From Desulfosporosinus sp. Sb-LF (GTDB taxonomy: Bacteria; Bacillota; Desulfitobacteriia; Desulfitobacteriales; Desulfitobacteriaceae), in contig NZ_SPQR01000006.1 in assembly GCF_004766055.1 (NCBI RefSeq), positions 186,001 to 250,000 of the forward strand: a DNA stretch of 64,000 nt, read 5' to 3'. The translations under genes and the position numbers were made by a program. Below are positions 44,907 through 54,006 of the stretch, piece by piece; within the stretch, counting starts at the first letter, position 1, and each line of letters starts with the position of its first letter. The notes under the pieces were generated by a model. It had not been told where the DNA came from. It did not search any database and saw only the letters and a list, made by a program, of their open reading frames with translations.

Positions 44907-46247
44907 ATGAATTTCGTACCGAATACGGACAGCCAACAGGCACGGCTCTTAGCCCGTATCGGGGTTAAGTCGGTGGAAGATCTTTTTGTCGATATTCCGA
45001 AAGAAATTCGTTTAAGACGCCCTCTTGCTATTCACGGAGGAATGTCTGAGCAGGAATTAGTTAAGCATGTCAAGAAATTGGCGAATCAAAATACGACGGT
45101 CGAGGACTTCAGTTCTTATCTTGGTGCAGGAGCTTATGAGCATTATATTCCAAGTTTTGTGGATCAATTGTTGCTTCGCTCCGAGTTTTACACTGCTTAT
45201 ACACCCTACCAACCAGAAATTAGTCAGGGGACGCTTCAAGCCATTTATGAATATCAAACCTTAGTTTGTGAATTGACAGGGATGGATGTGGCTAATGCCT
45301 CTATGTATGATGGGGCATCCGCTTTGGCAGAAGCTGCTCTCATGACCTGCGATGCGACACGACGGGATAAGGTACTTGTGTTACAAACTGTGCATCCGGA
45401 ATATCGCGATGTTCTAAAGACCTACTTGCCGCCACGGGGTGTAGAACTTGTGGAAATTCCCTTTAAGGATGGTGTAATGGATCGATCCGTTCTTGAGGCG
45501 GCGCTTCAAGAGGATATTGCAGGTGTCCTCGTTCAAAATCCCAACTTTTTTGGACGGATTGAAATGGCGGAAGAAATCGTTGAGCTTGCTCATGCCAAAG
45601 GAGCTCTTGTGGTTATGACAGTAAATCCCGTTTCTTTGGGGTTACTGAAGTCCCCAGGAGAATGTGGTGCTGATATTGTAGTTGGTGAAGGGCAACCCTT
45701 TGGTAATTCCCTTAATTTCGGAGGACCTTATTTAGGGTTTCTTGCAGTACGAGACAAATTTGTCCGACGGATGCCAGGACGGATTGTTGGGGCAACCATG
45801 GACAAAAGTGGGAAAAAAGGCTATGTTTTAACTCTTCAGGCCCGCGAACAGCATATTCGACGTGAAAAGGCCACGTCCAATATCTGCTCCAATGAAGCGC
45901 TTTGTGCGTTAGCTTTCACGATGCATCTGAGTGCACTCGGAAAAACAGGGGTTAAAGAATTGGCGTACCTGAATTTGCAAAACGCTCACTATGCTGCACA
46001 GGAGATTGCCAAACTTCCAGGGATGAAGTTGGCCTTCACAGGGCCGTTCTTCCATGAATTTGTAGTTGAGACGAAGATCGAACCGGCTAAAGTTAATGCT
46101 GCACTACTTAAAAATCGGATTATCGGAGGACTCGATCTTGCTCGTTTCTACCCAGAGTTCGATCATCATCTCCTCTTTTGTGTAACTGAAACGAAATGTA
46201 AAGCAGATATCGACAGGCTTGTAGGCAGATTGGGGGAGATCCAATGA
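44907..46247 (+). CDS. gcvPA: Glycine dehydrogenase (decarboxylating) subunit 1
   Basis: A 446-residue N-terminal half of the split P protein. It has the PLP fold without the cofactor lysine. Motifs are [12 protein letters not shown]-like [60 protein letters not shown], and [14 protein letters not shown]-type [17 protein letters not shown]. Its stop overlaps the start of gcvPB by 4 bp. Confidence 0.96.
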   Translation: MNFVPNTDSQQARLLARIGVKSVEDLFVDIPKEIRLRRPLAIHGGMSEQELVKHVKKLANQNTTVEDFSSYLGAGAYEHYIPSFVDQLLLRSEFYTAYTPYQPEISQGTLQAIYEYQTLVCELTGMDVANASMYDGASALAEAALMTCDATRRDKVLVLQTVHPEYRDVLKTYLPPRGVELVEIPFKDGVMDRSVLEAALQEDIAGVLVQNPNFFGRIEMAEEIVELAHAKGALVVMTVNPVSLGLLKSPGECGADIVVGEGQPFGNSLNFGGPYLGFLAVRDKFVRRMPGRIVGATMDKSGKKGYVLTLQAREQHIRREKATSNICSNEALCALAFTMHLSALGKTGVKELAYLNLQNAHYAAQEIAKLPGMKLAFTGPFFHEFVVETKIEPAKVNAALLKNRIIGGLDLARFYPEFDHHLLFCVTETKCKADIDRLVGRLGEIQ

Positions 46248-47707
46248 AAGCATTAGAACCACTTATTTTCGAACTCAGCGCCAATGGACGAAGTGCAGTT
46301 AGCTTACCCTCGTGTGATGTACCGGAAGTTTCACTGGATACGATGATCCCAGCTAATATGTTACGCGAGCAGGAACCAAATCTCCCAGAACTTTCGGAAG
46401 TGGATGTGGTTCGTCACTTTACACATCTTTCTACTTTCAATTACGGTGTGGACACCGGGTTTTATCCACTAGGCTCTTGTACAATGAAATACAATCCTAA
46501 GGTTAATGAAATGTTAGCACGTCTCTCTGGCTTTACTACCCTCCACCCTTACCAACCTGAAGCTTTGACTCAAGGGGCTTTGCAACTCATGGCAGAACTT
46601 CAGGAAGATCTCTGTGAATTAGCGGGAATGGATGCCTTTACTCTTCAACCGGCTGCGGGTGCTCACGGGGAAATGACTGGTATGCTGATTATTAAGGGCT
46701 ATCATGATCATCGTGGTGATAAAAAGCGTAAAAAAGTAATTGTCCCTGATTCAGCTCATGGGACGAATCCTGCGACCGCGGCAATGGCTGGATATGAAAT
46801 CATTCAGGTTCCATCGAATGATCGCGGTGGGGTTGATCTTGAGGCCTTGAAAAAGGTCGTTAACGACGAAGTAGCTGCATTAATGCTGACGAATCCCAAC
46901 ACAGTGGGCCTCTTTGATGAAAATATCTTAGAGATCACAAAGCTGGTTCATGACGTGGGAGGGTTATTGTACTACGATGGGGCAAATACCAATGCGATTA
47001 TGGGTCTTGCGCGCCCGGGAGATATGGGTTTTGACGTTGTACATCTCAACTTGCACAAAACATTCGCTACGCCTCACGGGGGTGGCGGACCTGGAGCTGG
47101 ACCAGTGGGGGTTAAGAAATTCTTGGCGCCTTTCCTGCCAAAGCCTATGGTTGTTCGTTGTGAAGATGGAACCTTTATACTTGAGGAAAATTTGCCACTA
47201 TCGATTGGCAGGGTACGCTCGTTTTATGCAAACTTCTCTGTGCTTGTAAAGGCCTATGCCTATATACGTAGCCTAGGTGGGGCAGGATTGAAGGCGGCAT
47301 CGGAAAACGCGGTGTTAAATGCTAATTATTTAATGAGTCTTCTTAAAGACCATTATTTTCTGCCGTTTGAACGTGTTTGTCAACACGAATTTGTTATTAC
47401 ACCGAAATACCTAAAATCCACTGGGGTGCATACTTTAGATATTGCCAAGCGTTTGTTGGACTATGGTTATCATCCACCGACCATTTATTTCCCGATGATC
47501 GTTGAAGAAGCCATGATGATCGAGCCAACGGAAACAGAAAGCATCGAAACTCTGGATGAATTTGCAAAGGTACTTATCCAGATTGCAGAGGAAGCTCGAA
47601 GTAATTCGGATCTTGTTAAGAATGCACCCTATACCACATTAGTGACGCGGTTAGATGAGGTGGGTGCGGTACGAAAGCCGAACTTGCGTTGGAGGAAGGA
47701 ACTCTAA
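46244..47707 (+). CDS. gcvPB: Glycine dehydrogenase (decarboxylating) subunit 2
   Basis: A 487-residue catalytic half of P protein, which decarboxylates glycine and loads the aminomethyl group on H protein. The PLP lysine is K272 in [18 protein letters not shown]. Motifs [28 protein letters not shown] and [17 protein letters not shown] match the family. Two-subunit P protein is usual in Gram-positive anaerobes. Last gene of the operon. Confidence 0.97.
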   Translation: MKALEPLIFELSANGRSAVSLPSCDVPEVSLDTMIPANMLREQEPNLPELSEVDVVRHFTHLSTFNYGVDTGFYPLGSCTMKYNPKVNEMLARLSGFTTLHPYQPEALTQGALQLMAELQEDLCELAGMDAFTLQPAAGAHGEMTGMLIIKGYHDHRGDKKRKKVIVPDSAHGTNPATAAMAGYEIIQVPSNDRGGVDLEALKKVVNDEVAALMLTNPNTVGLFDENILEITKLVHDVGGLLYYDGANTNAIMGLARPGDMGFDVVHLNLHKTFATPHGGGGPGAGPVGVKKFLAPFLPKPMVVRCEDGTFILEENLPLSIGRVRSFYANFSVLVKAYAYIRSLGGAGLKAASENAVLNANYLMSLLKDHYFLPFERVCQHEFVITPKYLKSTGVHTLDIAKRLLDYGYHPPTIYFPMIVEEAMMIEPTETESIETLDEFAKVLIQIAEEARSNSDLVKNAPYTTLVTRLDEVGAVRKPNLRWRKEL

Positions 47708-47828
47708 TAGTTATTGATAGAAATTCACTATCTTCATCTGCATAAATTTATGAGCTAATTGCTATTTTATATTAATGATGCGCTGATAAAGCAGCGCCTT
47801 GTTGAAGACTATAGAATTGTTTAATAAA

Positions 47829-47880
47829 AGGGATACATTAATTCATAGTATTTGTGAATTAATGTATCCTTAATTTTTTA
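47829..47880 (+). terminator. Terminator after the gcv operon
   Basis: A perfect 15-bp stem (47831-47845 with 47855-47869) with a 9-nt loop and a T-rich tail. The rest of the 378-bp gap is AT-rich. A TATACT at 48012 could be a -10 box for pduL, but no good -35 is seen. Confidence 0.85.
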
Positions 47881-48085
47881 ACTGTTGTGGTTTTTATTGC
47901 TGTAGGGCTCTTTAGATCCTTGAAATAATATTTTAAATATTTGTAATAGGTAAAGGTAATGCCAAGTATGAATTTGGAAAAAATTAGATGTCGTTTTAAG
48001 GCGAAATAGAGTATACTAAGAGAAATAGAAATTTTTTCAGTTATGTTTCGGTAGGCTTAGTTCGAACAAGGAGGTTGAAGAAATT

Positions 48086-48664
48086 ATGGCAAGTTTTAAA
48101 GTTCCCGTAGGTATTTCTAATCGACACATTCACTTGTCCCAAGAACATATTGAAGCTCTTTTTGGGCAAGGACACTCTTTAACTAAAACAAAAGATCTGA
48201 GCCAACCCGGCCAGTTTGCCTGTGAAGAGACGGTAACCCTAATTGGGCCAAAGGGCACTATGTCTGGGGTTCGAGTTTTAGGACCGGCTAGGAAAGCTTC
48301 ACAGGTGGAGCTTTCAGCAACAGATACCTTTAAGATAGGGGTAAGACCACCAGTACGGGATTCTGGAATGCTCGAAGGAACTCCAGGTATTGATGTCCAA
48401 GGGCCTTTGGGCCAGGTTCATCTTGATCAAGGCGTAATTATTGCAGCCCGTCATATTCATATGACCCCTAGTGAAGGGACGAAATTTTCTTTGAAAGACG
48501 GAGATCATGTCCGTGTTGCGGTTCCTGGTAGCCGAGGTGGGGTTTTTGAGCATGTGCTCGTTCGTATAGGCCCCAATTATGCTTTGGATTTACATGTGGA
48601 TACTGACGAAGGCAATGCACTCAGCCTGTCCAATGGGCAAGAACTAGATGTTTTGTGCGATTAG
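48086..48664 (+). CDS. pduL: PduL-type phosphate acyltransferase (PTAC)
   Basis: A 192-residue protein of the PduL family, which converts acyl-CoA and phosphate to acyl-phosphate and CoA. The paired metal-binding motifs SNRHIHLSQEHIE and AARHIHMTPSEG, and VRPPVRDSGMLEGTPG, are family hallmarks. No encapsulation peptide or microcompartment shell gene is nearby, so this appears to be a cytoplasmic phosphotransacetylase, probably for acetyl-CoA/acetate metabolism. The ATG follows AAGGAGG. Confidence 0.93.
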   Translation: MASFKVPVGISNRHIHLSQEHIEALFGQGHSLTKTKDLSQPGQFACEETVTLIGPKGTMSGVRVLGPARKASQVELSATDTFKIGVRPPVRDSGMLEGTPGIDVQGPLGQVHLDQGVIIAARHIHMTPSEGTKFSLKDGDHVRVAVPGSRGGVFEHVLVRIGPNYALDLHVDTDEGNALSLSNGQELDVLCD

Positions 48665-48716
48665 GTTTAGGAAACTTTACGATATAAAATTCATAAGAGC
48701 GTTAAAGCAACATCTT

Positions 48717-48755
48717 AGAAAACCAGGAATATTTATTCCTGGTTTTCTGTTTTTG
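48717..48755 (+). terminator. Terminator after pduL
   Basis: A perfect 14-bp stem (AGAAAACCAGGAAT with its complement at 48735-48748), small loop, then GTTTTTG. The following 48756-48967 stretch shows no supported feature apart from a short CATCGCCTTCGC motif that may be repeat debris. Confidence 0.85.
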
Positions 48756-48967
48756 TACCAAACAGAGCTTGATTTTGGGTTGAAAAAGTATAACTAAGGC
48801 ATCGCCTTCGCAAAGGTTTGACGCTAACCAAGGTTTTCTTATTTCATTAGGCTTAATTTGTGCCTAAACTGCTTTTCAGGGCTTGTTGAAGTTTGTAGAG
48901 TTCTGTGTAAATTTCAAAGACGTGGGAACACTAAATTTGGTGGTTTAACGTGAGGTGAATAAAAAAG

Positions 48968-49318
48968 ATGGACGTTTCCAACGATAAGAATAAATCGCCA
49001 ATATCACGTTTGTCATGTAAAGAAGATGCCGGTCTCTTGAACATGCAAGAGTGGGTCGACGTGAGGCACCAAGTCACATTATTGGCAGAGACTCTAGAAA
49101 AAATGAGATTGGCGGAATATATTGCGTATCTGAATCGTCCAGGACGCATGCTCTGGTTTAATTTCGTCGTCGGCCTTTTGCGGGGATTGGGTACTGCGCT
49201 GGGAGCGGGACTTCTCGCAGGGGTTGCCTATTTTCTATTGAAACGTATTGTCGTGCTTAATTTGCCGGTTATTGGCGGGCTTATTGCTGAACTGAGTAAG
49301 TACGTTCATCAGCCTTAG
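48968..49318 (+). CDS. DUF5665-like small membrane protein
   Basis: A 116-residue protein with a hydrophilic N-terminus, an amphipathic stretch (VTLLAETLEKMRLAEYIAYLNRPGRMLWFNFVVGLLRGLG) and one or two membrane spans (TALGAGLLAGVAYFLL). The ...YIAYLNRPGRMLWFNFVVGLLRG... pattern fits the DUF5665 family of spore formers. Function unknown. It is followed 90 bp later by the yteA-like gene. GTGAGGTG precedes the ATG. Confidence 0.75.
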   Translation: MDVSNDKNKSPISRLSCKEDAGLLNMQEWVDVRHQVTLLAETLEKMRLAEYIAYLNRPGRMLWFNFVVGLLRGLGTALGAGLLAGVAYFLLKRIVVLNLPVIGGLIAELSKYVHQP

Positions 49319-49408
49319 GATAAATGTGAGGATGACAGGTCCTAATGTGAAGCACCAATAATGAGTAAGATAATGAGAGAATCTTAGCTTTGTGAGGGAG
49401 GTTTATTT

Positions 49409-50086
49409 ATGGAAGAAAAGACGAGGTACACGAAACTGATCGATACACTTCATGAAGAGAAACAAGATTCAATGGAAACCGCCACAGAACTAATTAATGG
49501 AGATATGAGAGAGTCATTGGGCGAATTGTCGGTTATAGACAATCACCCTGCTGATATTGGCACAGAGGTTTATCAAAGGTCTCAAGATGTCGCAGAACAC
49601 GACCGCTTGATACACAGAGTCGAAGCGATTGACGCTGCTTTAGAACGCTTTAAAAAGGGTGAGTATGGAATTTGTGAACATTGTGGCGGCGAGATACCGT
49701 ACGATCGACTAGAGATCTTACCTCATACGACGGTATGTGCTGAATGTAGTCGCGAAGAGGAGAAGGAAGAGCAACACTCCTTTCACCGTGATCCCGTTGA
49801 GAACGAAATCTTGAATCGTCCTTTTTCGCGGACCTTTAACGATGGCACAGACCGCGTAGAGTTTGATGGAGAAGATTCTTGGCAGGCAGTGGCCCGTTAT
49901 GGTACCTCGGATTCTGGCCAGGATTTGGGGACCAATCGAGATGTCGCGGATCCAAATGACGGATATGAAGATGCGGATGAGGTTATTGGGGCGGTCCAAT
50001 ATATTGAAACGATTGAAACTGAACGGGAACCGGAAGGGCGGGGTAATACGATTCACTATAGTAAGGAGCATGGAAGGACGCATTAA
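49409..50086 (+). CDS. yteA: DksA/TraR-type zinc-finger protein, YteA family
   Basis: A 225-residue protein. The N-terminal coiled coil (about residues 1-75) leads to the zinc finger CEHCGGEIPYDRLEILPHTTVCAEC (C-x2-C...C-x2-C). A polar, acidic tail with RPFSRTFNDGTDRVEFDGEDSWQAVARYGTSDS is typical of the sporulation-associated YteA family of Bacilli and Clostridia. Its role is uncertain. GGGAGG lies upstream. It is followed 75 bp later by lspA. Confidence 0.88.
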   Translation: MEEKTRYTKLIDTLHEEKQDSMETATELINGDMRESLGELSVIDNHPADIGTEVYQRSQDVAEHDRLIHRVEAIDAALERFKKGEYGICEHCGGEIPYDRLEILPHTTVCAECSREEEKEEQHSFHRDPVENEILNRPFSRTFNDGTDRVEFDGEDSWQAVARYGTSDSGQDLGTNRDVADPNDGYEDADEVIGAVQYIETIETEREPEGRGNTIHYSKEHGRTH

Positions 50087-50161
50087 GAGGAGAGAAACGA
50101 ATAGTTTGCCCTGGTTCGTGCCCTGTGTTAAGATGGGGAAAAGAGCGGGGGGGTTAGTCGG

Positions 50162-50641
50162 TTGTTGGTTTGGCTTGCTATGATCGGGGTATGGATAATT
50201 GATCGTTTATTTAAGGTTTTGGTGCAATCAAATTTTATTCCAGGTGAGACGCTGAAAGTCATTCCTAAAGTATTTCATCTGACGTATGTCTTAAATCCAG
50301 GCGCGGCGTTTGGCTTGATGGCCGGTCGGACCTGGATTTTTGTTGTTACTGCGCTTTTAGTTGTGGGCGGGGTGATTTATGGGCAGTTTCGTATTTCGCA
50401 CGGTGAAGTGCTCACCCGCCTGTCCTTGGGTATGATCGGAGGAGGGGCATTAGGAAACCTGTATGATAGACTCGTTATTGGGCGTGTGGTAGATTATTTG
50501 GATTTCCAGATTTGGCCGTTTGTCTTTAATTTTGCGGATAGTATGATTGTTATAGGGGTAGGATTGCTTGTTTTTTGCTTATATCAGCAAGAGAGGGCTC
50601 AACAAGCTAAGGTTGAATCTATATCTCAGAATGAGAAATAG
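50162..50641 (+). CDS. lspA: Lipoprotein signal peptidase LspA
   Basis: A 159-residue membrane aspartic protease removing signal peptides from prolipoproteins. Four spans are predicted. The catalytic aspartates are in RVVDYLDF and FNFADSMI, and NPGAAFGL and GGALGNLYDRL are the conserved loops. TTG start with a G-rich site upstream. A client in this window is the efflux lipoprotein encoded at 25.4 kb. Confidence 0.94.
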   Translation: MLVWLAMIGVWIIDRLFKVLVQSNFIPGETLKVIPKVFHLTYVLNPGAAFGLMAGRTWIFVVTALLVVGGVIYGQFRISHGEVLTRLSLGMIGGGALGNLYDRLVIGRVVDYLDFQIWPFVFNFADSMIVIGVGLLVFCLYQQERAQQAKVESISQNEK

Positions 50642-50752
50642 GAGTATAAACAAGGCTACTTATAGCAACTAATAGAGTTATTTAATGATTACGAGAAGGT
50701 TCATATTTAGTGTTGCGTTATCGCGATATATAAGAATTTGCGGGGTTAGAGA

Positions 50753-51757
50753 ATGGAAAAAATGATAAGTGAAGTTGTGCTGGAGGATTTTGAATTGGAC
50801 GAACAAGTTTCTGACGAGGAAAACTTGTTTGGAGGTATTGACTTATCGGTCGAAAAGGATACGTTTGAACTTCCCCAAGGAATTCGCTTAGACGTTGGGC
50901 TGACGGATGTTTTGGGCAAGAGTCGGTCTTTCGTTCAAGGACTCATAGAGCAAGAATGTGTAACAGTTAATGGCTTAGTTAAAAAAGCGAATTACAAGGT
51001 GCGCCAGGGTGATAAGATTGAGGTCGAGTTTCCTACCCCACGTGAATCTACAGCCGAACCTGAAAATATCCCGATTGAAATCCTTTATGAGGATGAGGAT
51101 GTTTTGGTTGTGAATAAGCCCCAGGGGATGGTTGTTCATCCGGCTCCGGGCGCATGGACGGGAACCTTGGTTAATGCATTGTTATATCACTGTCAGAATC
51201 TTTCTGGCATTAATGGGGTATTACGTCCGGGAATTGTACATCGTATTGACAAAGATACGTCAGGGATTTTGGTGGTGGCTAAGAATGATATCGCTCATCA
51301 AGGGCTCGCAGCTCAACTTAAAGCACATACTATGGATCGGAAATATTTGGCGTTAGTTCATGGGGTGGTTTTAGAGCCTTCTGGTACGGTCGACGCACCT
51401 ATTGGACGTGATCCAGCTGATCGTAAGCGGATGGCTGTGGTTATGCACCATTCGAAACTGGCTGTGTCGCATTACACTGTGTTAGAGAGGTTTAGTGAAA
51501 GTACTTATGTGGAAGTGCGTTTAGAGACTGGAAGAACCCATCAGATCCGGGTCCATATGCGCTATATTAAGCATCCCGTTCTTGGAGACCCAGTGTATGG
51601 ACCAAAAAAGAATCAATTTGGGGTACAGGGACAAATGCTTCATGCAGCGCACTTAGGATTTGAGCATCCGAGAAGTGGGTTATGGATGAAATTTGAGGCT
51701 CCTGTGCCTAAAAAGTTTGCAAAATTAATGGAGAAGTTAAGGAAGGAAGTGTCTTAG
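50753..51757 (+). CDS. rluD: RluD-type large-subunit pseudouridine synthase
   Basis: A 334-residue enzyme of the RluA/RluD family. An acidic N-terminal extension of about 35 residues precedes an S4 domain (LDVGLTDVLGKSRSFVQGLIEQECVTVNGL). The catalytic domain has D166 in GIVHRIDKDTSGILVVAKND and GRTHQIRVHMRYIKHPVLGDPVYG. It converts uridines in 23S rRNA to pseudouridine. Its last codons (KEVS) and stop lie in the left inverted repeat of the dispersed element, so the native C-terminus may have been replaced. As usual in Gram-positives, it follows lspA. Confidence 0.93.
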   Translation: MEKMISEVVLEDFELDEQVSDEENLFGGIDLSVEKDTFELPQGIRLDVGLTDVLGKSRSFVQGLIEQECVTVNGLVKKANYKVRQGDKIEVEFPTPRESTAEPENIPIEILYEDEDVLVVNKPQGMVVHPAPGAWTGTLVNALLYHCQNLSGINGVLRPGIVHRIDKDTSGILVVAKNDIAHQGLAAQLKAHTMDRKYLALVHGVVLEPSGTVDAPIGRDPADRKRMAVVMHHSKLAVSHYTVLERFSESTYVEVRLETGRTHQIRVHMRYIKHPVLGDPVYGPKKNQFGVQGQMLHAAHLGFEHPRSGLWMKFEAPVPKKFAKLMEKLRKEVS

Positions 51758-52003
51758 AAGGAGTCAGTGTCTTAGCATCCTACGGCGATATGTATTCGTT
51801 GTGGGACAGCGCCTCCGGCGATAGTCTCCACTGGAGACTATCGTGTTCGCACACGCTCCATCGCTATTCGCTTGATGCCGCGGCTAAAACGCAAAACCTC
51901 AGGGATATTCTGCATGTTAACCGTTGCGTTTCTTCACGCCGTGTCATCTGCGCTCATTGACGCGATTCCGCTAAAGCGCTTCACTAAGCTAAGAAACTTC
52001 CTC
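51742..52003 (+). repeat. Dispersed intergenic repeat, long form (copy D)
   Basis: The left end GAAGGAAGTGTCTTAG contains the stop of the rluD-type gene. After a short duplication of GTGTCTTAG the core follows, including a perfect hairpin at 51820-51842 and the right end GCTAAGAAACTTCCTC (51988-52003). The tail to about 52100 has TCGACGGGGG and GGGGGCTGTTTACGTCTTTGACGC, like the other long copies. Short open frames here are not coding. Right after it comes the pyr promoter. Confidence 0.8.
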
Positions 52004-52145
52004 GGGTTTGTGGGTCGACGGGGGTGTCGGAAGGGCTTCGGGGGCTGTTTACGTCTTTGACGCAAAGGCGCTCTGAAAGCAGGAGGAACGCAGTTGCGGG
52101 CTGTTGGGGAAGGAAGTGTGTGGTGGTTCGCATAACTTTTCGTGG

Positions 52146-52174
52146 TTGACATTTAGGGGGACCTGCAGTACACT
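52146..52174 (+). promoter_or_regulatory. Sigma-A promoter of the pyr operon
   Basis: A perfect TTGACA (52146-52151) and TACACT (52169-52174) are 17 bp apart. Transcription would start near 52181, just before the first PyrR site. Confidence 0.7.
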
Positions 52175-52201
52175 TAGTGACAGTTATATAGCCTTTAATG
52201 A

Positions 52202-52269
52202 AGTCCTGAGAGGCTTGGGAAGGCAGACGGAAGTGATTGAGGACTGTCTGCTATTCAGACAGTTTTTTT
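52202..52269 (+). promoter_or_regulatory. PyrR attenuator 1 (leader of pyrR)
   Basis: AGTCCTGAGAGGCTT (52202-52216) matches the PyrR-binding anti-antiterminator. A terminator follows: ACTGTCTG (52243-52250), 5-nt loop, CAGACAGT (52256-52263) and seven T. With UMP bound, PyrR should stabilise the first structure and favour termination. Confidence 0.9.
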
Positions 52270-52311
52270 GTACATTTCGATCTAATCTGCGGACCGAAAG
52301 ATAAGCCCTAG

Positions 52312-52893
<582 letters not shown>

Positions 52894-52917
52894 ATAAGAC
52901 TTAACCCTTTAAATGCT

Positions 52918-52999
52918 ATCCTGAGAGATGGCCAAGGGCGAGTAGGATATAGGCTTATGTCTATTTGAAGTCCTCTCCCTCTAGGGAAGAGGATTTTTT
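52918..52999 (+). promoter_or_regulatory. PyrR attenuator 2 (between pyrR and pyrB)
   Basis: ATCCTGAGAGATGGCCAAGG (52918-52937) carries the CCTGAGAG core of the PyrR site. A terminator follows: TCCTCTCCCT with AGGG-A-AGAGGA (52971-52993) and six T. I find no third attenuator in the operon, unlike B. subtilis, which has one before pyrR, pyrP and pyrB. Confidence 0.88.
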
Positions 53000-53070
53000 G
53001 ATACCCACTTTAGGATTAAGCATAAAATCATAAGAGATAATAAGAGTTAACGAAGTTAGGGAGGTTTACT

Positions 53071-54006
53071 ATGAAATGGCAGCGTAAGGATATTTTAGCG
53101 ATAGAGGATATGAGCGTGGAGGAAATTCGTCATATTCTGCAGACTGCAAAAGCGATGAAGGGAATTTTGATGCGCCCGATCAAGAAATTGCCTACGTTAA
53201 AAGGAAAATCCGTCGTTAATCTTTTCTATGAAGCAAGTACTAGAACTCGAACCTCCTTTGAAATGGCTGGAAAAGTATTAGGGGCCGACACAACGAGTAT
53301 TGCCGTTGCCCAGAGTAGTGTGAGCAAAGGGGAGAGCTTATATGATACCGCTAAGACGATTCAGGCGATGCGTGCAGACCTGGTAATCCTTAGGCATCCC
53401 AGCTCGGGTTCTGCGAATTTTTTGGCAGACATTCTTGATTCCTCCGTCATTAATGCGGGAGACGGTCAGCATGAGCATCCAACTCAAGCTTTACTGGATA
53501 TTTTCACAATGGAGGAGCGCCTAGGAACACTTGAAGGTAAGAAAGTAGTCATCGTTGGAGACGTTTTGCACTCTAGGGTTGCTCGGAGCAACGCTTGGTG
53601 TCTCAGCAAAATGGGTGTTGATGTCACCTTTGTAGGCCCTCCGACGTTGGTTCCTGTTGAAATGGAGGGCGTGGGTGTTAAATTGACCCATGATCTAGAT
53701 GGGGCTTTACCAGGGGCGGATGTAGTAATGGCTTTACGCCTTCAACTTGAACGCCAGAAAAGTGGGCTCTTCCCGAGTCTTCGCGAGTATAGCCATCTTT
53801 ATGGCCTCACGGTAGATCGCCTAAAGAAAACTGGAAAACAGAGTATCGTATTACATCCTGGGCCAATGAATAGGGGCGTGGAGATCTCGGATGACGTGGC
53901 TGATGGTGTAGACGCATTAATCGAGCGACAGGTTACGAACGGTGTGGCCATTCGCATGGCTCTTATATATCTACTGATAGGAGGATCTAGCAATGTGGTG
54001 GCTTAA
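53071..54006 (+). CDS. pyrB: Aspartate carbamoyltransferase catalytic subunit
   Basis: A 311-residue enzyme forming carbamoyl-aspartate. Carbamoyl-phosphate motif STRTRTSFE in NLFYEASTRTRTSFEMAGKVLGAD, HPTQALLDIFTMEE and HPGPMNRGVEI are diagnostic. No pyrI regulatory subunit is present, so it is expected to be unregulated by nucleotides at the enzyme level. The ATG follows GGGAGG and its end overlaps pyrC by 14 bp. Confidence 0.97.
   Translation: MKWQRKDILAIEDMSVEEIRHILQTAKAMKGILMRPIKKLPTLKGKSVVNLFYEASTRTRTSFEMAGKVLGADTTSIAVAQSSVSKGESLYDTAKTIQAMRADLVILRHPSSGSANFLADILDSSVINAGDGQHEHPTQALLDIFTMEERLGTLEGKKVVIVGDVLHSRVARSNAWCLSKMGVDVTFVGPPTLVPVEMEGVGVKLTHDLDGALPGADVVMALRLQLERQKSGLFPSLREYSHLYGLTVDRLKKTGKQSIVLHPGPMNRGVEISDDVADGVDALIERQVTNGVAIRMALIYLLIGGSSNVVA

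Noticed and set aside
48795-48840. A further copy of the dispersed repeat after pduL
   Set aside because: Only CATCGCCTTCGC and TTGACGCT resemble it; no terminal inverted repeats are found.
51872-52152. Short open frames on both strands in the repeat copy at 51.8 kb
   Set aside because: They lie entirely in the repeat, lack ribosome binding sites and are not kept open in the other copies.
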